34,929 nt of DNA, taken from positions 1-34,929 of the forward strand of contig NZ_JACIYP010000058.1 in NCBI RefSeq assembly GCF_014359905.1, given 5' to 3'. Shown piece by piece: positions 9,513 to 18,165 of the stretch; position 1 is the first letter of the stretch; each line of letters begins with the position of its first letter. The notes under the pieces are model-generated. The model did no database searches, was not told where the DNA came from, and worked only from the letters and a program-made list of their open reading frames with translations. Position numbers and translations under genes: made by a program. Source of the stretch: Hoeflea sp. GTDB lineage: Bacteria; Pseudomonadota; Alphaproteobacteria; Rhizobiales; Rhizobiaceae.

Positions 9513-10219
9513 CAAAATTCTCCTTTTCCGGATTCTTCGGCGCTGAGAACGACCACCCTGGAGCCTTCCGGAACACGGCTATGGAGGTCGATGATATCCT
9601 GGTTGAGCAAGCGGATGCAGCCCGACGAGACGGACTGGCCGATTGACCAGGCTTCGTTGGTGCCATGGATCCGATAAAGGGTGTCATGGCCGCCTTGATA
9701 GAGATAAAGAGCGCGTGCGCCGAGCGGGTTCTCGATTCCGCCCTTCAAGCCGCCCGAAAGCGGGCCGTAGCGGTCCGGTTCGCGCTCGATCATGCCCGGC
9801 GTCGGCACCCAGCCCGGCCAGCGCGCCTTGCGCTCGATGTCTGCCGCGCCGCTGAATTCAAGGCCCGCCTTGGCAACGCCGACACCGTATCGCATGGCCT
9901 TGTCTCCCTCCATGACGAGATAGAGAAACCGTGCATGGGGATCGACGACGACTGTGCCCGTGGCATAGGATGAGCGGTAGTTAACCACCTGTCGGACATT
10001 GCGCGGCTCCATCTTGGACACGTCGACAGCTGGAATCTTTTCTTCGCCATCCTGGACTGCGCCATACATGCTCTCCAGCACCGGATCGACGGCCGGTGTC
10101 TCGGGGCGTTGCGGTGCAGAAACCGTCTGGGAGCAGGCCGAGAGGAAAACGGCAAGGCAACCGGCCAGGCAGGCCTTTTGCGCGACACGTGCCAGCTTCT
10201 GTCCCTTGTGATCACTCAT
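9512..10219 (-). CDS. L,D-transpeptidase (YkuD family) lipoprotein
   Basis: Periplasmic peptidoglycan enzyme that forms 3-3 crosslinks or attaches proteins to the wall, using a catalytic cysteine. The N-terminus is a lipoprotein signal ending in the lipobox LSAC (Cys about residue 29), so it is probably membrane anchored. The YkuD catalytic segment is clear: YRIHGTNEAWSIGQ followed by SSGCIRLLNQD, with the nucleophilic cysteine at about residue 201. The protein has 235 residues. It sits between a TlpA-like thioredoxin and a DsbG-like thioredoxin, with stop/start overlap to the latter. A single reactive cysteine in an oxidising periplasm is vulnerable to oxidation, which fits co-transcription with a reducing system. 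Confidence 0.92.
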   Translation of the reverse strand: MSDHKGQKLARVAQKACLAGCLAVFLSACSQTVSAPQRPETPAVDPVLESMYGAVQDGEEKIPAVDVSKMEPRNVRQVVNYRSSYATGTVVVDPHARFLYLVMEGDKAMRYGVGVAKAGLEFSGAADIERKARWPGWVPTPGMIEREPDRYGPLSGGLKGGIENPLGARALYLYQGGHDTLYRIHGTNEAWSIGQSVSSGCIRLLNQDIIDLHSRVPEGSRVVVLSAEESGKGEF

Positions 10220-10225
10220 TGTCTA

Positions 10226-11038
10226 TCATTCCTTATCTGTCGGGAGGATTTTGGCGAGCGCTGCCGTGAGCGCTTCACGGGAGATTTCACCGAAATGCAT
10301 GGTTTCAACCGTGCCATCGGGATTGAGAAAAAGGGTGACGGGCATCCCGACCGCGCGATAGTGCCGGGACAAGTCACCAAAGGGATCCAGAAGCACGGTT
10401 TCGAGGGCCAGGCCCGCGTCCTTAAGATAAGACCGGATCACCGCGGCGGACTCCCCCTGATTCGCGAAGATGAAATCAACGTCGGGCTGACTTGCGAACT
10501 CGGCAAGAAGAGGCATTTCCCTGCGGCATGGGGGGCACCAGGTCGCCCAGAGATTGACGACCGCAGGGCGGCCGTTGCGATCAGCGAGCGACAGCGTCTG
10601 GGTGCCTTCAAGTTTTGCTAGCGCGATCCGAGGCGCCACTGGCCCCTCACTCGACGTCGCAAGCACCGTCAGGGCAAACCAGACAAAAAGACCGGATGCC
10701 ATGCTGATGGCCGCGAAAGGCAGGGTCTTGCGCGCATCTCGCGCCAAGAAATAGGTGGCGATGGCAACGCCGAAAAGACCACCAATCCACGAAAAACCGC
10801 CTTGCCACACGTAGACGGCCCGCCAGGGCTCCTCCATGAAGCTGTCGATGTGGGATAGAACATGGGCTGCTCGTGCGGCGAGGAGGCCCGACACCACCGC
10901 GGATGTCGTCCACGGGGCGAGCCGGCGATCGTATCGGGCAGCCAACAGCGAGCCAACCACCAGGAACACCATTATGCCAAGGATGGCGGCGAGCTTGTCG
11001 GTGGCAAAGGCAAGCGGACCTAAGGTCATGACGTTCAT
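10226..11038 (-). CDS. Membrane fusion: Lgt-like N-terminal domain plus TlpA-type thioredoxin
   Basis: 270 residues. Residues 1-125 contain about four hydrophobic segments and a stretch resembling the core of prolipoprotein diacylglyceryl transferase (AARAAHVL, then VWQGGFSWIGGLFG). The HGGL signature of active Lgt reads IGGL here, so transferase activity is unlikely. Residues about 140-270 are a TlpA/ResA-like thioredoxin with WATWCPPC (Cys about 168 and 171), and GMPVTLFLNPDG around the cis-proline. The thioredoxin domain should face the periplasm and relay electrons. It overlaps the dsbD stop by 4 nt (ATGA) and precedes the L,D-transpeptidase by 6 nt, so all are co-translated. Confidence 0.85.
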   Translation of the reverse strand: MNVMTLGPLAFATDKLAAILGIMVFLVVGSLLAARYDRRLAPWTTSAVVSGLLAARAAHVLSHIDSFMEEPWRAVYVWQGGFSWIGGLFGVAIATYFLARDARKTLPFAAISMASGLFVWFALTVLATSSEGPVAPRIALAKLEGTQTLSLADRNGRPAVVNLWATWCPPCRREMPLLAEFASQPDVDFIFANQGESAAVIRSYLKDAGLALETVLLDPFGDLSRHYRAVGMPVTLFLNPDGTVETMHFGEISREALTAALAKILPTDKE

Positions 11039-12885
11039 GGTTGCGGGTTCCCGGTTGCGAGGGCAGAGGCCGTCAGGCTGTCGACAGTGATGTCCCCGAC
11101 AAGTCTCGTCCCGACGATTTCCTGTTTCTGCTGGTCAAAGAAAATCATGGTCGGCGGCCCGGCCGCTTCGAGCGAGCGCAGGAGTTCCTCAAACTTCGGA
11201 TCGGTCGAGGTCATGTCGATGGTCATCAGCCGTACGTTCTTCAGCGCGGCTGAGACCTCGCTTGCCGGCAACACCGACCGCTCGATGGTGCGGCAGGTGA
11301 TGCACCAGTCGGCCGTGACATAGACCAGGCTCGCCTTGTCCTCTGATCGGGCTGCGGCGAGCTGTGCCGCCAGATCCTCGGTCGTGGCAATCCTGTGAAA
11401 ATCGGATTTGGTCACAGTCGCGGCCTCGACGGTGGAGCCTCTGGCGCGCAAGGGTTCGAGAGGAGCCAGAGGATCGCGGGCACCGAGGCCCACTCCGACG
11501 AGGAGCAAGGCTCCCCAGGCGATGAAAAGCAGCGCCGCTGATCGGGCAAGAACGCGGGGCGCGCCCAACTCGCGATTGACCTTGAGGCCCGCGAGATACA
11601 CGCCGAAGGTGACCGCCAGAGACGCCCATGCTAAAAGCAGGATGCCGTCCAGCAGCAGTGGCGACACCATCCAGACAGCAGTCGCGACGAAGACGAATCC
11701 GAAGACGATCCGCACCTTGGCCATCCAGGCTCCTGCGCTCGGGAGGGCTTTACCGCCGACGGTCGCGATGACGATCAGCGGAATGCCCTTGCCGACGCCG
11801 AGCGCGAACAGGGCTGTCGCACCGATCATCATGTCGCCTGTCCGGGCGATATAAAGAAGCGCGCCGGCAAGAGGCGCCGTCACGCAGGGGCCGATCAGGA
11901 AGGCAGAGGTGAAACCGAGCGCCGCAGCGCCGCCGACAGAGCCACCGAGTCGGCGGCTCGACGACAGCCGGTTACCGATCACGGCCGGCAACTGGATCTC
12001 GTAGAGACCGAAATTGGAGAGGGCGAGAACGACGAACAGCCCGGCGATGATCGCGGTTGCTGCAGGCGACTGCAGCGCCGTCTGGAAGTTTTGCCCTGAC
12101 CATGCTGCCGCCAGACCGAACAGGCCAAAGGCCAATGCAAGAGACAGGACATAGGCACTGGAGAGAATGAAACCCCTCCTGGGCGTAAGGCGTTCCCCTT
12201 CCCGCGAGAGCATGGCGGCCACGATTGGGTACATCGGGAAGACGCAGGGGGTGAAGGCGAGCAATATCCCGAAGCCGACGAAGCCCGCGATCAGGAGTGG
12301 AAGTCCGCCATCAGCCAGCAGTGCGTCGACATCCGTGACCGACGAATCTGCCGCTAGGGAAAAACCCGGTGCAGCCGCATCTTGCTTCGCCCACTCAGAG
12401 GACGAGGTCGTATCGCTCGACGACTGGGCGGCTTTCGGCAGGCCGCGGTCGAGGTCGCTGATCTCCAGTGTCGCGGTGTCGATCGATTTCGTCACGGGCG
12501 GGTAGCACAATCCGCTGTTCTGGCACCCTTGGTAGGTCAATTCCACCGTCTCGGCCCATCCCACGAGTGTCGCCTGCGCCGAGATGTAATAGACTTCGGT
12601 CGAACCAAAACCGGGGTCTTCCTTAACCTCGCCGGCCTTGGTCTCCAGTCCGATCCGGGTTCCGTTCTTGCTTTTCGCCGCCAGATAGTCGCGGTAAAGA
12701 TAGTAACCGGGCGCAATCTTCCATTCGACCGCGATTCGGTCCGGCGCGAGTCGTGAGACGGAGGGCTGGAATGCTTCATCCATCTGAAGCGGTGCGGCCA
12801 ACTGAAGTGGCGCGGTCTGGGCTTTTCCGATGCCAACGAAAGACAGCAGCGACAAAACGATCGCCAGGCCCTGTGCAAAACGCAT
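11035..12885 (-). CDS. dsbD: Thiol:disulfide interchange protein DsbD
   Basis: Inner-membrane protein that moves electrons from cytoplasmic thioredoxin to periplasmic partners. 616 residues in the classic three-module order. A signal peptide is followed by an N-terminal immunoglobulin-like domain with the redox pair in YQGCQNSGLCYPP (Cys about 121 and 127). A multi-helix core then carries FTPCVFPMYP and GPCVTAPLAG. The C-terminal thioredoxin domain has TADWCITCRTIE (about residues 530-535). ATG 12885 heads the operon dsbD - Lgt/TlpA fusion - L,D-transpeptidase - DsbG-like. The divergent regulator starts 113 bp away, with a PmrA-like box between. Confidence 0.93.
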   Translation of the reverse strand: MRFAQGLAIVLSLLSFVGIGKAQTAPLQLAAPLQMDEAFQPSVSRLAPDRIAVEWKIAPGYYLYRDYLAAKSKNGTRIGLETKAGEVKEDPGFGSTEVYYISAQATLVGWAETVELTYQGCQNSGLCYPPVTKSIDTATLEISDLDRGLPKAAQSSSDTTSSSEWAKQDAAAPGFSLAADSSVTDVDALLADGGLPLLIAGFVGFGILLAFTPCVFPMYPIVAAMLSREGERLTPRRGFILSSAYVLSLALAFGLFGLAAAWSGQNFQTALQSPAATAIIAGLFVVLALSNFGLYEIQLPAVIGNRLSSSRRLGGSVGGAAALGFTSAFLIGPCVTAPLAGALLYIARTGDMMIGATALFALGVGKGIPLIVIATVGGKALPSAGAWMAKVRIVFGFVFVATAVWMVSPLLLDGILLLAWASLAVTFGVYLAGLKVNRELGAPRVLARSAALLFIAWGALLLVGVGLGARDPLAPLEPLRARGSTVEAATVTKSDFHRIATTEDLAAQLAAARSEDKASLVYVTADWCITCRTIERSVLPASEVSAALKNVRLMTIDMTSTDPKFEELLRSLEAAGPPTMIFFDQQKQEIVGTRLVGDITVDSLTASALATGNPQP

Positions 12886-12933
12886 ACCTTTGTTCCTCTG
12901 CTCCGATTGAGCTGCGGCTGAACTCGGCGGCCG

Positions 12934-12954
12934 ACCTTAAGGCAGGCTTAAGGT
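12934..12954. promoter_or_regulatory. Putative PmrA/QseB-type operator
   Basis: ACCTTAAG-GCAGG-CTTAAGGT, an 8-bp perfect inverted repeat around 5 bp. Read as half-sites it is CTTAAG-N5-CTTAAG, which matches the known YTTAAK-N5-YTTAAK box of PmrA/QseB-family OmpR-type regulators. It lies in the 113-bp space between dsbD and the response regulator, so it could control both directions. Binding by the adjacent regulator is inferred. Confidence 0.65.
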
Positions 12955-12998
12955 GAGTGCGGGAAGCAGTGAATCGACGGTTATGTCACGGAGGTGTG

Positions 12999-13658
12999 AT
13001 GCGAATTCTGGTGATCGAGGATGATGCGGTTTTGCTGGATGGCCTGAAGGTCGGCCTCGGCCTGTCCGGCTTCGCCGTCGACACCGTCAACAACCTCTCA
13101 GACGCTTATGAAGCCCTTGCCAGCGAGCGGTTCGATGCCATCGTCCTCGACAGGATGTTGCCCGACGGATCGGGCCTTGATCTGTTGCGCTCGATCCGCG
13201 GTGGCGGCGACCGAACACCGGTTCTTCTTCTGACCGCGAAGGACGAGGTGACGGACCGCATCGATGGACTGGATGCCGGTGCCGACGATTATATCGGCAA
13301 GCCCTTCGATCTTGACGAGGTTGCCGCCCGCCTGCGCGCCATCACAAGGCGGGCGGAGGGACGGGCGAGATCCGAACTGAAATGGTCTGATCTCACTCTC
13401 AATCCCGCCAGCATGACCGTGACGCGAAATGGCAATACCGTCAGCCTATCGAGGCGAGAATTCGCAATCCTCCTGACATTGATGGAGAGTCCGGCAACCA
13501 TTCATTCAAAACAGGTCCTCGAAGAGCGACTCTATGGCTGGCAGGAGGAGATCGAAAGCAACACGATCGAGGTGCATGTTCACAAGCTTCGGGCAAAACT
13601 CGGTGCAGCATTGATTGAAACGGTTCGCGGCGTTGGTTACCGCATGGGACGGGCATGA
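12999..13658 (+). CDS. OmpR-family response regulator (PmrA/QseB-like)
   Basis: DNA-binding transcription factor of 219 residues. Receiver domain: ILVIEDDAVLLDGL acidic pocket, phosphoacceptor Asp about residue 51 in AIVLDRMLPDGSG, LLTAKDEVTDRI, and the conserved Lys in DDYIGKPFD. The C-terminal winged helix includes SRREFAILLTLMESP and the terminal TIEVHVHKLRAKLGA with VRGVGYRMG. ATG 12999 is chosen over an upstream in-frame start because GGAGG is placed just before it and MRILVIEDD is the standard beginning. The stop overlaps the sensor kinase start. It is divergent from dsbD and likely autoregulates through the CTTAAG repeat. Confidence 0.93.
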   Translation: MRILVIEDDAVLLDGLKVGLGLSGFAVDTVNNLSDAYEALASERFDAIVLDRMLPDGSGLDLLRSIRGGGDRTPVLLLTAKDEVTDRIDGLDAGADDYIGKPFDLDEVAARLRAITRRAEGRARSELKWSDLTLNPASMTVTRNGNTVSLSRREFAILLTLMESPATIHSKQVLEERLYGWQEEIESNTIEVHVHKLRAKLGAALIETVRGVGYRMGRA

Positions 13659-15022
13659 TGAGCTCAATCAGGCTAAGGCTTTTCCTCATTCTTCTCGCAG
13701 CGACGGGTGCGGTATGGCTTCTTGCCGTGCTGTGGACCTATCTGAGTACACAGCATGAAGTCGAGCGAGTGCTCGACGCACGTCTCACGGAAGCGGCGCG
13801 GATGGTAAGTTCGTTGATCACGGATCATCGCATCGATGTCGCCGCTGCGGTTGAAGCTGCAAAGGGTAGTGACTTGCAGGCCAGCTTCGACATGCCTGCA
13901 GGTGACTACAGCCGGCAGTTGTCCTGCCAGATCTGGTCGCTGCAGGGGGATCTCGTCAGTCGATCCGGGAGCGCCCCGAATGCGTCTCTCGCAGATCACG
14001 AACAGGGTTTTGCCGAAAAAATTGTCAACGGCGAGCGTTGGCGGGTCTATGCCGTGGTCAACCCGGAATTGGGTGTCCGGGTGCTTGTGGGCGACAATAT
14101 CGAAATCCGTGAGCGGCTGGTAGGTGACGTGATCAAGGGCCAGTTGGTGCCTGCCTTGGCCATGCTCCCCATTCTGGCCGGACTGATCTGGTTCAGCGTC
14201 GGGCGCGGACTTGCGCCCCTCAGCCGGATGGCGGAAACCTTGTCGCTGCGGTCTGCGGAGGAGCTTCATTCGCTCGACGACAGCGGCGCACCGCGTGAGG
14301 TGCGGCCATTGCTGCGATCCCTGAATGCGCTGTTTCAAAGGGTGCAGGAGGCCCGCGACCGGGAGAAGACGTTCATCGCCTATGCCGCACACGAATTGAA
14401 GACACCGCTAGCCGGCCTGAAAACGCAAGCTCAGGTCGCCCTGCGCAGCGACAGCGACGAAGTCAGGGACCGCGCCCTCTCGCAGATCTCCACAAGCGTC
14501 GATCGTACCAGCCGCCTGGTGCGGCAACTCATCGACCTCGCAGCGGTCGACTCCCTCGAAGGAGCGTCAGCGCCCGAGGTCGTTGACGTTGCCGATCTGG
14601 TCCAAGACCTCGTCAGCGAGATGACCTCCTTGCGATCGGCGCGGGACATCACCGTCGCGACGGACATCGAGCCCGGCCTCCGCATCGAGGTTGCCGATCA
14701 GACGCTGCTGAGGCTTGCCCTGCGCAACATCATCGAAAACGCCCTGCAATACACGCCGGCTGGTTCTGAGGTTCAGGTACTTGGCACCAGCAGCAATTCT
14801 GGCCTGATCATTGATGTCGTCGATCTGGGACCGGGCATCGCAAAGGACGAAGAAGCACGGATCATGGAGCGTTTTCATCGCGGCACCCTGGCCGAAGGAC
14901 ATGGAAGTGGGCTCGGACTGCCCATCGTCGAGATGGCGCTCGCCAAACTCGGAGGACGTCTGGAATTCGTGCGTGCCGGGAACGATGGCTTCTGCGTGCG
15001 GATGCTAATCCCCTCACTGTGA
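13655..15022 (+). CDS. Sensor histidine kinase (QseC-like)
   Basis: Inner-membrane sensor of 455 residues paired with the upstream regulator. First membrane helix at about residues 8-30, a periplasmic domain of about 130 residues beginning TQHEVERVLDARLTEAARM as in QseC-type sensors, a second helix near residue 170, then HAMP. H-box: AYAAHELKTPLAG with the phosphorylated His at residue 246. N-box NIIENALQYTP, G-box DLGPGIAKDEE and GSGLGLPIVEMA are intact. The start overlaps the regulator stop (ATGATGA), so either ATG 13655 or 13658 may be used. The input signal is unknown; location suggests envelope or redox stress. Confidence 0.92.
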   Translation: MMSSIRLRLFLILLAATGAVWLLAVLWTYLSTQHEVERVLDARLTEAARMVSSLITDHRIDVAAAVEAAKGSDLQASFDMPAGDYSRQLSCQIWSLQGDLVSRSGSAPNASLADHEQGFAEKIVNGERWRVYAVVNPELGVRVLVGDNIEIRERLVGDVIKGQLVPALAMLPILAGLIWFSVGRGLAPLSRMAETLSLRSAEELHSLDDSGAPREVRPLLRSLNALFQRVQEARDREKTFIAYAAHELKTPLAGLKTQAQVALRSDSDEVRDRALSQISTSVDRTSRLVRQLIDLAAVDSLEGASAPEVVDVADLVQDLVSEMTSLRSARDITVATDIEPGLRIEVADQTLLRLALRNIIENALQYTPAGSEVQVLGTSSNSGLIIDVVDLGPGIAKDEEARIMERFHRGTLAEGHGSGLGLPIVEMALAKLGGRLEFVRAGNDGFCVRMLIPSL

Positions 15023-15061
15023 ACTTTTGAATAAGCTGTCCCGAGGGAGAGCATTTATGAG

Positions 15062-15069
15062 ACCTAATT
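15062..15069. repeat. Target-site duplication of the IS256 element, left copy
   Basis: ACCTAATT immediately left of the element, repeated exactly at 16393-16400. Eight bases is the duplication size of IS256-family elements, so this insertion event is preserved intact. Confidence 0.9.
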
Positions 15070-16392
15070 GGGACTGTCAGGAATTTCGTGTGCGGATGGG
15101 CGGTTGACCATCAGGCCGTCATGGCTCTGATGAAACGTTCGCCGAAGAGCACGGCAAATTGCGCCTTTGCCATGTTCCACTCACGGGGCGGCATTTTCCA
15201 CTCTTTCTCCGATCGGTTCAAGATCAGATACAACAGTTTGGTGGCCGCTTCATCATTGGGGAAATGCCCCCTGGCCCTTACCGCCCGGCGGAGCTTGGAA
15301 TTCAGGGCCTCTATCGAATTCGTCGTATAGACGATCCGCCTGACCTCGTCGGGAAAGGCAAGAAATGGGATGACTTCGGGCCATGCCCGACGCCAGCTTT
15401 GGCCAATTGCCGGATAGCGCTGACCCCAAAAGCTGGCTTGGAAGGCCGTCAACGCCTCCTCGGCGGCTGCGGCATCAACGGCGCGGTAGATGGCTTTCAG
15501 GGCCGTTCCGAGCGCCTTGCGATCTTTCCACGAAACAAAGTCCATCGAGTTGCGCAGCAGGTGGACTATGCATGTCTGGACCATGGCTTCCGGGAAGACG
15601 GCGGTGATAGCGTCCGGAAAACCCTTTAGGCCATCAACGACGGCCAACATGATATCCTCAACGCCACGGTTGCGCAGTTCATTCATGACGCGGAGCCAGA
15701 ACTTGGCACCTTTCATTCTGCTCCAACCACAGCCCCAACACCACCTTGGTACCATCCGCCATGACGCCCAAGGCAATATGGATCGCCTTGTTGCGAACCA
15801 TGCCTTCGTCGCGGATTTTGACCCGGATCGCATCGAAGAAGACCAGCGGATAGGCCGGGTCCAGCGGCCGTTGCTGCCAGGCAGCGACCTCCTCCAGCAC
15901 GGCATCCGTGATCGTGCTGATCAGATCGGGGGAGGCATCGATACCGTACAGATCGCGCAGGTGCCCGGTGATCTCACGGGTGCTCATGCCGCGCGCGTAC
16001 ATGGAGATGATCTTGTCGTCGAAACCGGGAAAGCGGCGCTGATATTTGGCGATCAACTGGGGATCGAAACTCCCCGCCCGATCGCGCGGCACCTCGATCT
16101 CGATCCTCCCGCTGTCGGTGGTTACAGTCTTGCGACCATAGCCGTTCCGGCTGTTGGGGCCTAGCTCCTCGCGGCCGAGATGGCGATCCATCTCCGCGTT
16201 GAGCGCCCGCTCCGCAAAAGCCTTCTTCAAAGAATCAAGCAAGCCGCCATGGCTGAGCGCCGCTGCCGCGTCAGTGCCGGACAGCAACTGGTCGAGAAGA
16301 TCGTTGGGTATCGTGGGTTCTTTGCGTCGTGACATATTGGGTCTCCTTCTTGCCCATTATGCCCATCCGCACACGAAATTCCTGACAGTCCC
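15070..16392 (-). mobile_element. IS256-family insertion sequence, 1323 bp
   Basis: Perfect 32-bp terminal inverted repeats at 15070-15101 and 16361-16392 (outer end GGGACTGTCAGGAATTTCG) flanked by the 8-bp duplication ACCTAATT. The interior carries one transposase frame on the minus strand that is broken by a single extra base. Clean ends and duplication point to a recent insertion. Confidence 0.95.
15111..16335 (-). pseudogene. IS256-family (Mutator) transposase with one frameshift
   Basis: N-terminal part from ATG 16335 (MSRRKEPTIPNDLLDQLLSG) to about 15714 includes RNGYGRKTV, IEIEVPRDRAGSFDPQ, ISMYARGMSTREI and VFFDAIRVKIRDEG with the first catalytic Asp. The second part, in another frame, has VDGLKGFPDAI, the VQTCIVHLLRNSM signature and TTNSIEALNSKLRRAV with the catalytic Glu. 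An extra base at 15711-15713 (GAAAGG instead of GAAGG on the coding strand) separates them. Removing it gives 1224 nt, 408 codons, a normal length. No slippery heptamer typical of programmed shifting is evident, so it is treated as inactivating or a read error. Confidence 0.88.
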
Positions 16393-16400
16393 ACCTAATT
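16393..16400. repeat. Target-site duplication of the IS256 element, right copy
   Basis: ACCTAATT, identical to 15062-15069, directly abutting the right terminal repeat of the IS256 element. Confidence 0.9.
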
Positions 16401-16503
16401 TACTGACGTAACGGCCTGAGCCCAGCCAAATCGACGCCGGGATTGAGTGGACGGGCTGCGAGATGTCCGAACTGGTGCTGCCCGATACCGCGCTCCGAAC
16501 GGC

Positions 16504-17331
16504 CTAAACGATCCGCAACCGGCCAAGGCCGGGTTGCACCGCGTTTGTAGGATCGGCAAACTAGGCCTGCATCGCCGCGATGGCGCTGATCTCCAGATCG
16601 CGCCGATCGGTGCCCAGATCTGCGGGTACGCCCTGCGCCGTGATGAACGCCGCAGGGTAGGTAGCCTCAGGAACAATCCGGCCATCTTGGGTGAACACCT
16701 GCTCGACCCGGTGACCTTTGGGGTTTTCCAGCTTCGCATTCACAGTCAGTCCCCGAAACCGCTTTACAAAGCCACCACGCTGGTCGAACGGATCCGCGCT
16801 GAAGGTGCTTTCCAGGCGGGCCTCAATCATCCTTATAACTTCGGCTCCGGTCAGGTCCACGACCGAAACCGGTGGGTTTGTCGGAACGATGTTCGACAGG
16901 TCATTCAGCGTCACTGGGCCAGGCGGAATCGGCGCTCCATAACGCCAGCCATTTGAAAAGGCGATGTCGGTTCCAGCGGCAAACGCTATAGCTGCCAGAA
17001 GCGCATCATCCATCGGCGCATCCAGTGACGAGGCGCGGTGCAGCGCAATTCCGGTTCGTCCCACGACCTGTGCCTGAAGCGGGCGGGTAGTTGTCATCGC
17101 CATTTCCACCGATGCCTGCATCTCTGGATCAGCAGCAATGGTGGCACCCACAGGGATCAAGCGGTGATGAAATCCAGTGATCGTCCCGCCTTCAACCTCC
17201 AGATCCAGCCGACCCATGTGAGATCCGTGGCACCCCGATTGGATCAGCAAACCACCATTGACCTTCGCGGGGACCTCCACCCTGTTGTGGGTATGCCCAC
17301 TGAGGATCACATCAATGCCGTTCCGGCTCAT
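16504..17331 (-). pseudogene. 5'-nucleotidase / metallophosphatase family remnant
   Basis: C-terminal two thirds of a UshA/5'-nucleotidase-family protein. It begins abruptly at GIDVILSGHTHNRVEVP, where GHTH is a metal-binding motif of the phosphoesterase domain. The C-terminal nucleotidase domain follows (FSNGWRYGAPIPPGPVTLNDL, VVDLTGAEVIRMIEARLE). The N-terminal metal-binding half is missing because the gene is joined at about 17331 to an integrase fragment. An in-frame TAG at 16561-16563 interrupts the tail; reading through gives FADPTNAVQPGLGRLRIV and a stop at 16504-16506, a normal ending for the family. Non-functional on both counts. Confidence 0.75.
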
Positions 17332-17899
17332 CCTCCCGGACCTGCTCGACCTCTACAAGTACCTTGAGGCCTATATCGATCGCCATCGCGGTGTGCTCCT
17401 CGGCCCGGCGAAGGATCCCGGCACGCTGTTCGTCAAAACTGTAAAAAGGACCAACCTGGACGCGGCGTACGACTCCGCCAAGTTCTACGAAGCCTGGCGG
17501 ACCGTGATCCAACGGTACGGGATCTACAATCCCTATACCGGTCGTGGCGCCATCAAGGGCTTACTGCTACACGGCCCTCACAATCTTCGGGATGTTCTGG
17601 CTACCCATATCCTCAAGCAAACAGGGTCCTACGAGCAGGCTAGTTACGCGATCCAGGACACGCCCGACGTCGTGCGGCAGCACTATGGGCGGTTTCTGCC
17701 TCAGGACAAGGCTGCATTGGCAGCCAAAATCCTGAACCAGGTCTGGGAAACGCCTAACGTTGGAGTGCCGGTGGCTACCGGAGGACTCGGGCAGCCACCG
17801 GCACATCATGTCAGCGGACTTTCAGTTTTCGCAATGATCGGACACGCCCACCTCTCTCATAAAATGCCAAACTCGAACCAGATCGGCGCATTTCTGTGA
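17332..17899 (+). pseudogene. Tyrosine recombinase (phage-type integrase) C-terminal fragment
   Basis: The frame LPDLLDLYKYLEAYIDRHRGVLLG through HGPHNLRDVLATHILKQTG to VVRQHYGRFLPQDKAALAAKIL matches the catalytic C-terminus of tyrosine recombinases. It holds the HxxR-type motif (HNLRD) and the nucleophile Tyr in HYGRFLP. The N-terminal DNA-binding part and the first catalytic Arg are missing, the sequence switching to the nucleotidase remnant at about 17331. It has no start of its own. The last 40 or so residues after ILNQVWE are probably readthrough. Confidence 0.7.
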
Positions 17900-18165
17900 T
17901 CGAGCACCGGGCGACGGCTAAGCCACTCGGTGAGAAGCCGCCGCCTGAAGCCTAAAGGCGCGGTGATGAGTGCCCGGTCGTCGATAGCTGATAGACCGCT
18001 GACCATGGAGGTGACCGACAGCTCGGGAACAAGTTTGCAGATGGCGGGGCAAGTGCCGTCACGCGAAGGCACTACATCGCCCGCGCCGTGCAGGCATACT
18101 TCCCGCTTACCTTCGGGGCACGACGTTCGCGAGCCCGACGGCCTGATCAAACAACCGGCAAGATG
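17900..18165. other. Spacer between integrase and hipA remnants, nothing assignable
   Basis: About 266 nt. A minus-strand frame runs across 17857-18150 and ends in readable text (RRRLLTEWLSRRPVLDHRN), but I do not recognise a family and there is no convincing start. No hairpin with a T tract or terminal repeat was found. Confidence 0.4.

Noticed and set aside
15705..15720. Programmed translational frameshift in the IS256 transposase
   Set aside because: IS256-family transposases are single-frame, and the site lacks a typical slippery heptamer with a downstream stem; a plain indel or read error is simpler.
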